Source: Solitalea canadensis DSM 3403 (GTDB taxonomy: Bacteria > Bacteroidota > Bacteroidia > Sphingobacteriales > Sphingobacteriaceae). From it: 64,000 nucleotides of DNA. The notes beneath the pieces are model-generated. The model did no database searches, had not been told where the DNA came from, and saw nothing but the letters and a program-made list of their open reading frames with translations. The DNA is taken from positions 3,236,669-3,300,668 of the forward strand of contig NC_017770.1 of the NCBI RefSeq assembly GCF_000242635.2. Direction: 5' to 3'. Of the stretch, positions 8,394-17,815 are shown one piece after another. Numbering within the stretch: position 1 is the stretch's first letter; every line of letters begins with the position of its first letter. The translations under genes were made by a program, and so were the position numbers.

Positions 8394-10001
8394 CTAATCT
8401 ACATTATCGTGCAGGAATGAGTTATTAGGGCGTATTTCTGTTCCATCATTGTCGTCCGACAAGGTAAAACGAGAAATATGTTGTTCCGACGAATGAGGCG
8501 TTTCCTTAAGCTTCATATTCTTACGAACATAAGCAGGCACACTCTCTAACTCATTCAACCCCCCATTACTATTCAAACGAATGCTCAGATTTTTGAGTTT
8601 CATAATACGTTCTCTCGAAATCTGAAGATTTCTTCTCATAATTTCTTCCTCCGACAGATTTTCGTCCTCCGGAACGTTTACTACTGAAACTGGAGTTTCT
8701 GGCTCTGCAATAGGCAAAGGTTCTTCCTGAGCTCTTTTAGAAACACTAAACTCAAATGTATTCGATGACGAATTGCTTTCATCATTAGTTTCAACCCCAA
8801 ACAAGTCAAACATCGACACCTGGCGAATGTTAGGAGCCTGTTGAGGCTGTACATTTACCTGTGGTTGTTGTTCAACCTTTTTAATTGAAGGCTCCAGTGA
8901 CTTATTTTTCATCACATTCACCTGCATCATATCTTGTTCAGGCTCTGTTTCCTCATGCAAGCTGATCACTTTTCGCTCAGGCTCTTGCGGAACTGGAGGC
9001 GTATCAACCACTTTTGCAGTGGCTTGAGCCGAATAACGTTCAGCTTTGGTATTAAAACCAGTAGCGATTAGCGTTACAGAAATAGCATCGCCCAATGAAT
9101 CGTCGTTACAGTTACCCCAGATAATATCTGCTGTAGAACCTGCTTTTGACTGAATATAATCCGTTATTTCAGTTACCTCATCCATTAATACCTCATTTGT
9201 ACCTGAAGTGATATTTAACAGAATATAGCGAGCTCCTTCTATTTCGTTATCATTCAATAACGGAGATGCCATAGCTCCTTCCACCGCTTTACGTGCACGA
9301 TTTTCACCTTCAGCTGCAAAAGAACCCATGATAGCCACACCGCTATCTTTCATTACTGTTTTAACATCTTCAAAATCTACGTTAATATATCCCGGAACGG
9401 TGATAATTTCCGCAATACCTTTTGAAGCTGTAGTCAATACATTATCGGCTTCTGCAAAAGCATTTGACAGTTGCAGATTCCCACACATTTGACGCACTTT
9501 TTCGTTAGAGATAACCAAAAGTGTATCAACGCTCCTTTTAAACTCTTCTAATCCTAAATCGGCCTGAGCCATACGGCGCGGACCTTCAAACTTAAACGGT
9601 GTAGTTACGATACCAACAGTTAGAATTCCCATTTCCTTTGCCGCTTTGGCAATGATAGGGCTTGCTCCTGTTCCTGTACCTCCGCCCATTCCGGCAGTGA
9701 TGAACACCATTTTTGTATTTGACCCCAGCATCTCACGGATCTGATCCACATTTTCAATTGCTGAGTTACGACCAACTTCAGGAATTGAGCCGGCACCACG
9801 ACCTTCAGTTAAACTGGAACCCAGTTGAACCTTGTTAGGAATCGGACTTAATTCCAGCGCCTGGGCGTCGGTATTACAGATAATGAAGTCAACTCCTTTA
9901 ATACCTTGACGGTACATGTGATTGACTGCGTTTCCACCTCCACCTCCAACACCAATTACCTTGATAATTGATGATTTTTCTTTGTACATTTCGAATTCCA
10001 T
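8394..10001 (-). CDS. ftsZ: Cell division GTPase FtsZ
   Basis: FtsZ polymerises into the cytokinetic ring and recruits the divisome. The 535 residues comprise the tubulin-like GTPase (about 10-325), with the nucleotide loop GGGTGTG at residues 106-112 and the N-terminal glycine loop [13 protein letters not shown] long, glutamine- and proline-rich linker (about 330-510) follows. The last residues, [10 protein letters not shown], form the conserved tail I recall from Bacteroidota FtsZ, presumably the FtsA-binding peptide. An internal ATG at codon 5 is an alternative start. It is the last gene of the dcw cluster; the 195-bp gap after ftsA may contain an extra promoter. Confidence 0.98.
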   Translation of the reverse strand: MEFEMYKEKSSIIKVIGVGGGGGNAVNHMYRQGIKGVDFIICNTDAQALELSPIPNKVQLGSSLTEGRGAGSIPEVGRNSAIENVDQIREMLGSNTKMVFITAGMGGGTGTGASPIIAKAAKEMGILTVGIVTTPFKFEGPRRMAQADLGLEEFKRSVDTLLVISNEKVRQMCGNLQLSNAFAEADNVLTTASKGIAEIITVPGYINVDFEDVKTVMKDSGVAIMGSFAAEGENRARKAVEGAMASPLLNDNEIEGARYILLNITSGTNEVLMDEVTEITDYIQSKAGSTADIIWGNCNDDSLGDAISVTLIATGFNTKAERYSAQATAKVVDTPPVPQEPERKVISLHEETEPEQDMMQVNVMKNKSLEPSIKKVEQQPQVNVQPQQAPNIRQVSMFDLFGVETNDESNSSSNTFEFSVSKRAQEEPLPIAEPETPVSVVNVPEDENLSEEEIMRRNLQISRERIMKLKNLSIRLNSNGGLNELESVPAYVRKNMKLKETPHSSEQHISRFTLSDDNDGTEIRPNNSFLHDNVD

Positions 10002-10196
10002 TATCGTGATGTTTAAGCGTCGTAAATTTTTGAATTCAATTTCGCAATGTAATATTAGCTATTTCAATGCCCTTTTTTAAGCTCAGAACAGTTGAATGTG
10101 GAAAAACCCAGCCATTGTTGATAACTATTAACACTTTTTCCACCATTACCGTCGTATAAATATGTTTGTTTATTGAAATACTTATCGTTCGTTGTT

Positions 10197-11504
10197 CTAT
10201 TTTAAGTAATCCTTGTCGTCAATATCCTCACGGATGAAATCTTTGATCGGATCAATGAATTTTTTAAGCCATTGTTTGCGATCTGCCTGTGGTTGGTGCA
10301 CTTGTTTATCGGCAGAAACCACATTATCATTCTTCATCCTGTCTTCTTCTAAAGCCTGAAGTCCTTTTATAACCAAACCTATACCTGTTGCATACATCGG
10401 ACTAACCACTTCCGTTTGGTTTGACTTCGCAATGTGTTCATTCGGATAACCGATACGAGCATCCAATCCGGTAACATATTCCACCAATTGAGGCAAATGT
10501 TTCAACTGTGCTCCACCTCCGGTTAATACAATACCTGCGATAAGTTTTTTCTCGTATCCTGAACATTGTATCTCATAATATATGTGCTCAATAATCTCCT
10601 CCATACGCGCCTGAATAATGTAAGCAAGATTTCTTACTGATACTTCTTTAGGCTGACGTCCTTTCACCGGACTTGGTATTGAGATGATTTCATTTTCTGC
10701 GTTTTCGTCTGCCAGCGTTGATCCGAAGCGAGTTTTAAGTACTTCTGCTTGTGCTTTAAGGATTGCTAAACCTTCAACAATATCATCGGTAACGATATTA
10801 CCTCCTAACGGAATAACTGCCGTATGACGTATTAAACCACGATAGAAAATAGCTACGTCGGTAGTTCCGCCCCCAATATCCACTAACACTACTCCTGCTT
10901 CTTTTTCCTCTGGACTCAATACAGCTTCTGCTGACGCCAACGGCTCAAGAATGATATCATCGTAACCTAAGCTGGCTTTTGTTGCGCACTTAATGATATT
11001 TTGAACAGAAGTAACCTGACCGGTAATGATATGAAAGTTAGCTTCCATACGTACACCCGACATACCTACCGGATCTAAAATACCTGGCTCGTTATCAATC
11101 ACGTATTCCTGAGGCAACACATGGATGATTTTTTCACCCGGATTCATTGCCAGTTTATGCATGTCAGAAATTAGCTTATCCACATCGGCATGGCTAATTT
11201 CATCTGTTGTATTGCTACGGGTTAGCATACCTCTGTGCTGATGGCTTTTAATATGCTGACCTGCAATACCAATATTTACTACATTAATTTCAACGTTTGA
11301 TTTTAATTCTGCTATTTCCACCGCCTCACGAATACCACGTACAGTTTTCTCGATATTGGTAACAGTTCCACGGCTTACACCGGGAGAATCGGCTTTACCC
11401 ATTCCCAACACCTCTATCTTTCCATGTTCAGTTCTGCGTCCAACAATTACGCAGATCTTTGTAGTACCAATGTCTAATCCAACAACTATGTCTGAGTTCT
11501 CCAT
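10197..11504 (-). CDS. ftsA: Cell division protein FtsA
   Basis: FtsA is an actin-like ATPase that tethers FtsZ filaments to the inner membrane. The 435 residues begin with the phosphate-1 motif VGLDIGTTKICVIVG (about 8-22). They also show the 1C-type region VNIGIAGQHIKS, the phosphate-2 motif VLVDIGGGTTDVAIF and the adenosine motif GIVLTGGGAQL. The C-terminal stretch QWLKKFIDPIKDFIRED looks like the amphipathic membrane-targeting helix. It starts 2 bp after the ftsQ stop, so translation is coupled. Confidence 0.98.
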   Translation of the reverse strand: MENSDIVVGLDIGTTKICVIVGRRTEHGKIEVLGMGKADSPGVSRGTVTNIEKTVRGIREAVEIAELKSNVEINVVNIGIAGQHIKSHQHRGMLTRSNTTDEISHADVDKLISDMHKLAMNPGEKIIHVLPQEYVIDNEPGILDPVGMSGVRMEANFHIITGQVTSVQNIIKCATKASLGYDDIILEPLASAEAVLSPEEKEAGVVLVDIGGGTTDVAIFYRGLIRHTAVIPLGGNIVTDDIVEGLAILKAQAEVLKTRFGSTLADENAENEIISIPSPVKGRQPKEVSVRNLAYIIQARMEEIIEHIYYEIQCSGYEKKLIAGIVLTGGGAQLKHLPQLVEYVTGLDARIGYPNEHIAKSNQTEVVSPMYATGIGLVIKGLQALEEDRMKNDNVVSADKQVHQPQADRKQWLKKFIDPIKDFIREDIDDKDYLK

Positions 11505-11506
11505 AA

Positions 11507-12343
11507 CTAATTTATTCTTGTGCTGTCTGTTTTTAATGTATCGGTTGATGTGACTTGCTTTCTTATCAAACTATCTCTGATCCCAATTACCTGGTTCTGG
11601 TATTTTATATTGATAATCTTGTATTCATTCCACCCCATTCTAGGTAATGCCTTTTTGTAAAACACCATTAGGTTGTTCATACGTTGCTCCAACCCTTCTG
11701 TATTTCCTAACAGGATACGATGATCTCCAACACGAGGTACCAACTCCAAATCTTCATTATCGTTTACATATACCTGCTCAATTTGTGCACTCCAAAACTC
11801 ATTTTTTTCATTTGTGGTAAACTGAGCTAATTCAAATATTTGTTTTGCTGTAGCTGTTTTTAACGTATCGTTATAAGCAGGCAGCTCATCTATAAACCCG
11901 TTCGCAACCATTACCCGCGGCGAGAAATTCAGTGACAATGGCATTTTTCGCCCTTTTTTATCAATATAAAAGCTTTGATAGTTCTTATTGATGATCCGCA
12001 CGATCGGCTCACGTTGCTGAACATTGATTCTTACTATTCCATCCAGGTCTATAAATATATCTGCACGTTCAACAAATGGATTCATTCGCACTACCTTCTC
12101 AATTTCCTCTACCGGAATTTCATCCAACGGGCGTGAAACAAATTGAGGCAACACTTTATTCATGAGTGTAAGAATATCTCCTTTTTCAACCAAAAAGTTT
12201 TTGCCCTCAATATTGATCTTAACTCCCTTACAGACCATCTTATCCTGACGATTGGAAACAAAACTCAAAAGAACCATCACTCCCACCAGACTGATCGCCC
12301 AGACAGACAGCATGAAGACTCGTTTCCAATTGATATTTTTCAT
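11507..12343 (-). CDS. ftsQ: Cell division protein FtsQ/DivIB
   Basis: FtsQ is a bitopic inner-membrane divisome protein that links FtsL and late divisome proteins. I start it at ATG 12343 (MKNINWKRVFMLSVWAISL), giving 278 residues. A longer in-frame start at 12379 would add 12 residues encoded by an intergenic inverted repeat, so it is unlikely. Visible parts are a short basic cytoplasmic tail, one membrane segment (about residues 10-27), a POTRA-like region (GDILTLMNKVLPQFVSRPLD) and the beta domain (VRINVQQREPIVRI, DKKGRKMPLS). Sequence conservation is low, as usual for FtsQ, but the position between murC and ftsA supports the call. Confidence 0.93.
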   Translation of the reverse strand: MKNINWKRVFMLSVWAISLVGVMVLLSFVSNRQDKMVCKGVKINIEGKNFLVEKGDILTLMNKVLPQFVSRPLDEIPVEEIEKVVRMNPFVERADIFIDLDGIVRINVQQREPIVRIINKNYQSFYIDKKGRKMPLSLNFSPRVMVANGFIDELPAYNDTLKTATAKQIFELAQFTTNEKNEFWSAQIEQVYVNDNEDLELVPRVGDHRILLGNTEGLEQRMNNLMVFYKKALPRMGWNEYKIINIKYQNQVIGIRDSLIRKQVTSTDTLKTDSTRIN

Positions 12344-12363
12344 TTGTTTTTTGTCGATAGACC

Positions 12364-12432
12364 ATAGTCCATAGACCATGGTTTCTTATATAATTATTTT
12401 TACTAATCTATGGTCCATGGTCTATGGACTAT
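12364..12432. repeat. Inverted-repeat element in the murC-ftsQ gap
   Basis: ATAGTCCATAGACCATGG (12364-12381) is the exact reverse complement of 12415-12432, separated by 33 AT-rich bases. The arms also contain short direct repeats of the word CTATGG with variants. The element overlaps the putative upstream start of ftsQ and explains the false N-terminal extension. Confidence 0.85.
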
Positions 12433-12444
12433 AAACTTATCACA

Positions 12445-13806
12445 CTATGCAAGCTTCTTTCTCAACGGCTCCACCAACGTATCAATGTCGCCGGCACCCA
12501 CAGTTACCAACACTTCTGTTTCACTTTTATTGATCAGGTTAACCAGATCAGCTTTTGAGCACAGCTTTTTATTGCTGATGGTTACCATATCTAAGATCAT
12601 TTGTGAATCCACGCCTTCTATCGGAAGTTCACGTGCCGGATAGATATCCAGCAAAATGAGTTCATCACAATTACTCAGGCTTTGTGCAAATTCAGTCGCG
12701 AAATCACGCGTGCGTGTGAACAAATGCGGTTGAAATACAACCGTTAGTTTTTTACCCGGATATAATTGACGAACCGAGTTTAAACATGCATTTAACTCTT
12801 CAGGGTGATGCGCGTAATCATCAATATAAATCAGATTATCTGATTTAATGATGTATTCAAACCGACGTTTCACTCCTTTAAATGAAGCTAGTGCTTTGCG
12901 AATTTTTCCTTCTTCAATTCCTAATTCTAATGCAACCCGAACAGCTGCAACCGAATTCTCAACATTATGTAAACCTGGTAAACCCAGATTTAAATCTTTA
13001 ATAACACGACCGGCTGAAACATAATCGTAATAATAGTTTCCATTTTCAATGCGAACGTTTTCAGCATTTACATCAGCCGCTGAATTATTAACTGAATAGG
13101 AAACACCTTTACGTTGTAATGGCAGATCTTTCTTATGAATTAACAATCCCTTCTCACTTAGCTGAGATGCAAACAAATTGAATGATTCATGCAAATGCGA
13201 AGCATCTCCATAAATATCCAAATGGTCGGCATCCATTGAAGTGATAACGGCAATATCAGGATGCAAAGTCAGGAACGATCGATCGAACTCATCTGCTTCC
13301 ACTACCATTACATTGTTTTCGCCCAACAACAAATTGGTGTTATAGTTTGAGCTAATGCCTCCCAAAAATGCAGAACAGTCATAACCAGTATCTTTTAATA
13401 CATGTGAAATGATTGTTGAAGTAGTTGTTTTTCCATGCGTACCCGCAACAGCAATACAAAAACTCCCCTGGCTGATAATTCCCAGTACTTGTGATCTTTT
13501 TTGCAGATCATAACCTACCGTTCTAAAGAAGTTTAAGATTGAACTATCCTTAGGAATTGCAGGTGTATAAATAATAAGCGTATCAAGTGAAACTGTATGT
13601 GCATTAAATGGCTCAATAACGGATGTAGTATCATCAGTATAAGTAACCGGAATACCTTCATTCACTAATTCTTTTGTCAAAGGAGTTTCAGTGCGATCGT
13701 AACCCGCAACCACACACCCGCGATGCTTGAACCATCGCGCCAGGCCGCTCATACCAATACCGCCAATTCCAACCAGGTAAACCTTATTTATTGCTTCAAG
13801 TTTCAT
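12445..13806 (-). CDS. murC: UDP-N-acetylmuramate-L-alanine ligase
   Basis: MurC adds L-alanine to UDP-MurNAc in the cytoplasm. The 453 residues show the N-terminal Rossmann motif VGIGGIGMSGLARW, the ATP loop GTHGKTTTS (residues 122-130), the central EADEFDRSF and ITSMDADHLDIYGD motifs, and the C-terminal DDYAHHPEEL and FQPHLFTRTRDF motifs that separate MurC from the other Mur ligases. It lies between murG and ftsQ. The gaps on both sides (139 and 101 bp) hold repeats instead of the tight coupling seen further upstream in the cluster. Confidence 0.98.
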   Translation of the reverse strand: MKLEAINKVYLVGIGGIGMSGLARWFKHRGCVVAGYDRTETPLTKELVNEGIPVTYTDDTTSVIEPFNAHTVSLDTLIIYTPAIPKDSSILNFFRTVGYDLQKRSQVLGIISQGSFCIAVAGTHGKTTTSTIISHVLKDTGYDCSAFLGGISSNYNTNLLLGENNVMVVEADEFDRSFLTLHPDIAVITSMDADHLDIYGDASHLHESFNLFASQLSEKGLLIHKKDLPLQRKGVSYSVNNSAADVNAENVRIENGNYYYDYVSAGRVIKDLNLGLPGLHNVENSVAAVRVALELGIEEGKIRKALASFKGVKRRFEYIIKSDNLIYIDDYAHHPEELNACLNSVRQLYPGKKLTVVFQPHLFTRTRDFATEFAQSLSNCDELILLDIYPARELPIEGVDSQMILDMVTISNKKLCSKADLVNLINKSETEVLVTVGAGDIDTLVEPLRKKLA

Positions 13807-13810
13807 TCTT

Positions 13811-13944
13811 TTAGATTTGAGATTTGAGTCGTTAGGTTTGAGATAATGCCTCTCTAAACCTCTTTAGCTCTCCTCTTCTTTATTTTATAAGACTTAAAAT
13901 GCAGACATTTGATAGTTCTCCTGTCTCACATCCCACATCTCCTA
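13811..13944. repeat. Repeat-rich gap between murG and murC
   Basis: One side holds GATTTGAGATTTGAG (TTTGAGA-type units, about 13813-13842) and the other CTGTCTCACATCCCACATCTC. The latter reads on the opposite strand as GAGATGTGGGATGTGAGACAG, a similar purine-rich word. The arms are therefore roughly inverted around about 90 bp of AT-rich sequence. Confidence 0.45.
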
Positions 13945-13945
13945 T

Positions 13946-15058
13946 CTACTGTATTAATTTCAATATCTCGTTAGCTATCACCACTGCTGAATCTTTTAAA
14001 CCTAATTCAGCTATGTTATTTGCCAGTTTTTGCTTTTTCTCTTCATTCGCGATTAAACGCATCGCTACCGGAACCAATTCCGTTTTCGCCACTGCATCTT
14101 TAACTAAAATTGCCGCTTGCTTGTTAACCAGTGCCATAGCATTTTTAGTTTGATGATCTTCCGCAACATTTGGAGAAGGAACCAATATTGCAGGTTTCTT
14201 TACTAAACATAATTCGGAAATAGTGCTTGCTCCAGCCCGGGCAACAATAATGTCTGCAAGAGCATAAGCTAAGTCGACGCGTGATACAAACTCCATCAGT
14301 TTTACGTTTGGATATTCCGCCTCGTTAAACTGTTGCTTTAGTGAATTATAATAGAACTTGCCACACTGCCAGATCAATTGTATCGATTGATCTTTGAATT
14401 CATGAAGGTGTTCTAAAATGCTCTCGTTCAGTGTACGGGCTCCCAAGCTACCGCCTGTAAGAAAAATTGTTTTTTTCTCTGGAGATAATCCAAAGAATGA
14501 AGCTGCTTCTTCCTTCTTCCCTTCTATTGCTAAAATATCCTTACGAACAGGGTTACCTGTTAACATCAGTTTATCAGCTGGAAAGAACCGATCCATGTTT
14601 TCATAGGCAACACAGATCTTAGCTGCTCTTTTAGCTAATAATTTATTGGTAACACCCGGATACGAGTTTTGCTCTTGAATAACCGTTGGTACTCCTTTTA
14701 AGCTTGCTGCGTATAATAAAGGACCTGATGCATAACCACCAACTCCTACCGCAACATCTGGTTTGAAGTTCTTAACAATGTTGAATGACTTGCGTAATGA
14801 TTTAATCAAACGAATCGGGAACTTCAGATTTTCAAACGACAGGGAACGTTGCAACCCGCGAATATCCAAGCCGATAATCTCGTATCCAGCCGCAGGCACC
14901 CTTTCCATCTCGATTTTACCCAAAGCTCCAACAAATAAAATCTCTGTAGCCGGGTCAATCTTTTTCAATGCGTCAGCAATTGCCATCGCAGGAAATAAAT
15001 GTCCTCCGGTACCTCCACCGCTTATTACTACTCTCGCCGATTTTTTTGTTTGTTCCAC
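13946..15058 (-). CDS. murG: Undecaprenyldiphospho-muramoylpentapeptide beta-N-acetylglucosaminyltransferase
   Basis: MurG transfers GlcNAc from UDP-GlcNAc to lipid I on the inner face of the membrane to make lipid II. The 370 residues contain the GGGTGGHLFPA glycine loop (14-24), the second G-loop VGVGGYASGPLLYAA and the donor-binding region GARAGASTISEL-like (here VARAGASTISELCL), followed by LVPSPNVAEDHQTKNA. Length and motif order are typical of GT28. It sits between ftsW and murC. Confidence 0.98.
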   Translation of the reverse strand: MEQTKKSARVVISGGGTGGHLFPAMAIADALKKIDPATEILFVGALGKIEMERVPAAGYEIIGLDIRGLQRSLSFENLKFPIRLIKSLRKSFNIVKNFKPDVAVGVGGYASGPLLYAASLKGVPTVIQEQNSYPGVTNKLLAKRAAKICVAYENMDRFFPADKLMLTGNPVRKDILAIEGKKEEAASFFGLSPEKKTIFLTGGSLGARTLNESILEHLHEFKDQSIQLIWQCGKFYYNSLKQQFNEAEYPNVKLMEFVSRVDLAYALADIIVARAGASTISELCLVKKPAILVPSPNVAEDHQTKNAMALVNKQAAILVKDAVAKTELVPVAMRLIANEEKKQKLANNIAELGLKDSAVVIANEILKLIQ

Positions 15059-15070
15059 TACTATTTGTTT

Positions 15071-15155
15071 GATTACACTGATTATTTTTGATGATTACAC
15101 CGATTACCTTTCACACTATTAGTTCCGATAACTATCGGGGTGATTACATCAATTT
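15071..15155. repeat. GATTACA-type direct repeats with CCGATA/TATCGG palindrome in the ftsW-murG gap
   Basis: Three related units, GATTACACTGATTA (15071), GATTACACCGATTA (15093) and GATTACATCAATTT (15142), lie in the 138-bp gap. A small palindrome, CCGATAACTATCGG (15125-15138), sits before the third. Related words recur upstream of gapA at about 29070-29140, so these are dispersed intergenic repeats. Confidence 0.65.
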
Positions 15156-15196
15156 GATCAATGGTTAATTTTCACATTCTCCAATTCACAAATTCC

Positions 15197-16336
15197 CTAA
15201 GCTGTTTCTCCTTGTACTCCTGTTTCAGCTTCTTCCAGGTCTCTGCTCACACTCAGGATAATTCCGAATGCGGCACTGGTAAATAAGATGGATGTTCCTC
15301 CCATGCTGACCAGTGGTAAAGCAACACCCGTTACAGGGAACAAGTTGGTAGCTACAGCCATATTCGCGAAAGCTTGAATAACGAGACTAAAGCTCAAAGC
15401 TGCAGCCAATAATGCCCCGAAAGCCTTTGGACTCCGGGTTACTATTTTTACGCATCTATACAGAAAGACCAGATAGAGTGACAAAATTGCCAGTCCTCCA
15501 ATCATTCCATATTCTTCGATAATAATTGCATATACAAAATCGGCATAAGGTGAAGGCAAATAGTTACGTTGTGTACTATTTCCAGGCCCTTTACCTGTTA
15601 TTCCACCTGTTGCAATTGCGATTTTAGCCTGATCACTCTGATAATTTTTATCAGAATGTACCATCTCAGGATGTAAAAAAGCCTCTACACGTGCTTTATA
15701 AACCCCTTTACGAGGTCCAAAAAACACCACCATTGCAACCAATATGGCTCCGGCGATACCAACGATGGCCATCTGAGTAAAACTCACACGACCAATCAGC
15801 AGTAACAACATGCTGGTTCCGAATACCATTAGTGCTGTTGAAAGGTTTGCAGGTGCAATTAGCCCGCAAACCCCGATAACAGCTATAAAAATTGGCAAGA
15901 ATCCTTGTTTAAAATCTTTGATCTTTTCCTGGCGTTTAGTTAACTCACGTGCCAGGTACATGAATAAAGCAAGCTTGGCTAAATCCGAAGACTGGAACGT
16001 TTGATTAATAATTGGTAGCGTTACCCATCTGCTTGCATTATTGATGCTATTACCGAACAACAATGTGTAAAACAACAACGGAATTGATAGCCACAACAGC
16101 AATTGTGCAATACGAGAATAATAACGATGATCAAGCAAATGAGCAAAATACATGATGGCTAAACCGGCCACGATCATAGTGCCATGCTTGATAAGGAAAT
16201 GAAAGGGATTAACATCGTTTTTATAGGCAAGTGTTCCGGTAGAACTGTACACCGCCAATACCGATATCATCGATAACGCAAACACCACCAGCCATATCCA
16301 TCGGTCACCACGAGTTTTTTGTAAAATCCAATTCAT
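15197..16336 (-). CDS. ftsW: Peptidoglycan glycosyltransferase FtsW (SEDS family)
   Basis: FtsW is the divisome SEDS polymerase that links lipid II units, working with FtsI. The 379 residues form about ten membrane segments. Family signs are the NNASRWVTLP-like motif, TFQSSDLAKLALFMYLARELT, the periplasmic loop region SDKNYQSDQAKIAIATGGITGKGPGNS, and FVYAIIIEEYGMIGGLAIL near the C-terminal half. It starts 132 bp after the murD stop, a gap that carries AT-rich sequence only. Position inside the dcw cluster favours FtsW over its paralogue RodA. Confidence 0.96.
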   Translation of the reverse strand: MNWILQKTRGDRWIWLVVFALSMISVLAVYSSTGTLAYKNDVNPFHFLIKHGTMIVAGLAIMYFAHLLDHRYYSRIAQLLLWLSIPLLFYTLLFGNSINNASRWVTLPIINQTFQSSDLAKLALFMYLARELTKRQEKIKDFKQGFLPIFIAVIGVCGLIAPANLSTALMVFGTSMLLLLIGRVSFTQMAIVGIAGAILVAMVVFFGPRKGVYKARVEAFLHPEMVHSDKNYQSDQAKIAIATGGITGKGPGNSTQRNYLPSPYADFVYAIIIEEYGMIGGLAILSLYLVFLYRCVKIVTRSPKAFGALLAAALSFSLVIQAFANMAVATNLFPVTGVALPLVSMGGTSILFTSAAFGIILSVSRDLEEAETGVQGETA

Positions 16337-16468
16337 GAATACCTGTTAATCTATTGGTTCGTAAACAGGCCCGGTTTATTGTTGAGCCTTAAATTGTCAA
16401 ATTATCTGTTGTTTATTCTAAAAAACTATTAACATTTCCACATTGCAGAGCCGTAATATATTGTGTCT

Positions 16469-17812
16469 CTACAGTTCTTTTACTGCAGCTTTAAACTGAT
16501 CGCCACGGTCTTCATAACTTTTGAACAAGTCGAAACTTGCACAAGCCGGCGATAACAATACCGTATCCCCTTTAGTTGCTAAATGATAGGCAACATTTAC
16601 AGCTTCTTCGGCCGATGCCGTATTTACAATAATTTCAACTTTATCATCAAAAGCATCGTGTATCTTTTTGTTGTCTTTTCCCAAACAAACGATCGCTTTA
16701 ACTTTATCTTTTACCAACTCATAAAGCATCGAATAATCATTACCTTTATCTACCCCTCCTGCAATCCAAACCACCTTGGTATTCATACTTTCAAGAGCAA
16801 ACCAAACAGAATTTACATTCGTAGCTTTAGAGTCATTGATGAACTCAATACCCTGAATTCTTGCCACATGCTCCAAACGGTGTGGCACATTTTGAAAATC
16901 ACCTAAGCTTTCACGTAAACTATCGCTGCGGATCTCCAGGAGTTTTGCTGCAATACCAGCCGCCATTGAATTATTTACGTTATGCTTACCCTGCAATGCT
17001 AATTCTGAGATAGTCATGTTAAAATTATTTTTATTGGTTTGAATGTAAATTGTGTCTTCGGTTGCGTAAGCGCCTTGTTCAACTTTTTGTGCTAAAGAAA
17101 ATGGAAATAACCGCGCTTCAAATTTGTTATTAGCCATTACTTTCATTGTTTCTTCATCGTCGAGGCAATAAATAAATGCATCGGCTGAAGTTTGATTTTG
17201 GGTGACACGAAACTTTGAATCAACATAGTTTTGCATCTTATAATCATACCTGTCTAAATGATCAGGCGTAATATTTAGTAGTATGGCGATATCGGCCTTA
17301 AACTCATACATATTATCTAGCTGAAAACTGCTTAGTTCCAACACATAATAATCGTAGTTATCTTCGGCCACCTGCTTGGCAAAGCTTTGTCCAACGTTAC
17401 CAGCTAATCCCACATTTAAGCCCGCTTTTTGCAGAATGTGATAGGTAAGCATCGTAGTGGTTGTTTTACCATTACTTCCTGTTATACAAATTGTTTTTGC
17501 CTTGTTATATCTGCCGGCAAACTCAATTTCTGAAACGATTCGAATACCTTTCTCAATAATTTTCTTAACTATTGGTGCTTTATCCGGTATACCCGGACTC
17601 TTAATAACTTCATGAGCTGAAAGAATTTCAGCTTCAGTATGCTGCAATTCTTCAAAGCGAATTCCTCTGGCTGAAAGTTGTGATTTATACTTATCAGCAA
17701 TAGCTCCGAAATCGGATACAAAAACTTCAAAGCCTAGCTTCAGCGCCAGAATTGCACTTCCAACACCGCTTTCACCGGCTCCAAGAATCACTATTTTTTG
17801 TTGTTCAGCCAT
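16469..17812 (-). CDS. murD: UDP-N-acetylmuramoylalanine-D-glutamate ligase
   Basis: MurD adds D-glutamate to UDP-MurNAc-L-Ala. The 447 residues show the N-terminal ILGAGESGVGSA motif, the ATP loop GSNGKTTTT (112-120), the substrate motif ELSSFQLDNM, NITPDHLDRYDY, the HRLEHV motif with NDSKATN, and the late SPACASFDLFKSYEDRGD motif diagnostic for MurD. It begins 3 bp after the mraY stop, so the two are translationally linked. Confidence 0.98.
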   Translation of the reverse strand: MAEQQKIVILGAGESGVGSAILALKLGFEVFVSDFGAIADKYKSQLSARGIRFEELQHTEAEILSAHEVIKSPGIPDKAPIVKKIIEKGIRIVSEIEFAGRYNKAKTICITGSNGKTTTTMLTYHILQKAGLNVGLAGNVGQSFAKQVAEDNYDYYVLELSSFQLDNMYEFKADIAILLNITPDHLDRYDYKMQNYVDSKFRVTQNQTSADAFIYCLDDEETMKVMANNKFEARLFPFSLAQKVEQGAYATEDTIYIQTNKNNFNMTISELALQGKHNVNNSMAAGIAAKLLEIRSDSLRESLGDFQNVPHRLEHVARIQGIEFINDSKATNVNSVWFALESMNTKVVWIAGGVDKGNDYSMLYELVKDKVKAIVCLGKDNKKIHDAFDDKVEIIVNTASAEEAVNVAYHLATKGDTVLLSPACASFDLFKSYEDRGDQFKAAVKEL

Positions 17813-17815
17813 TGA

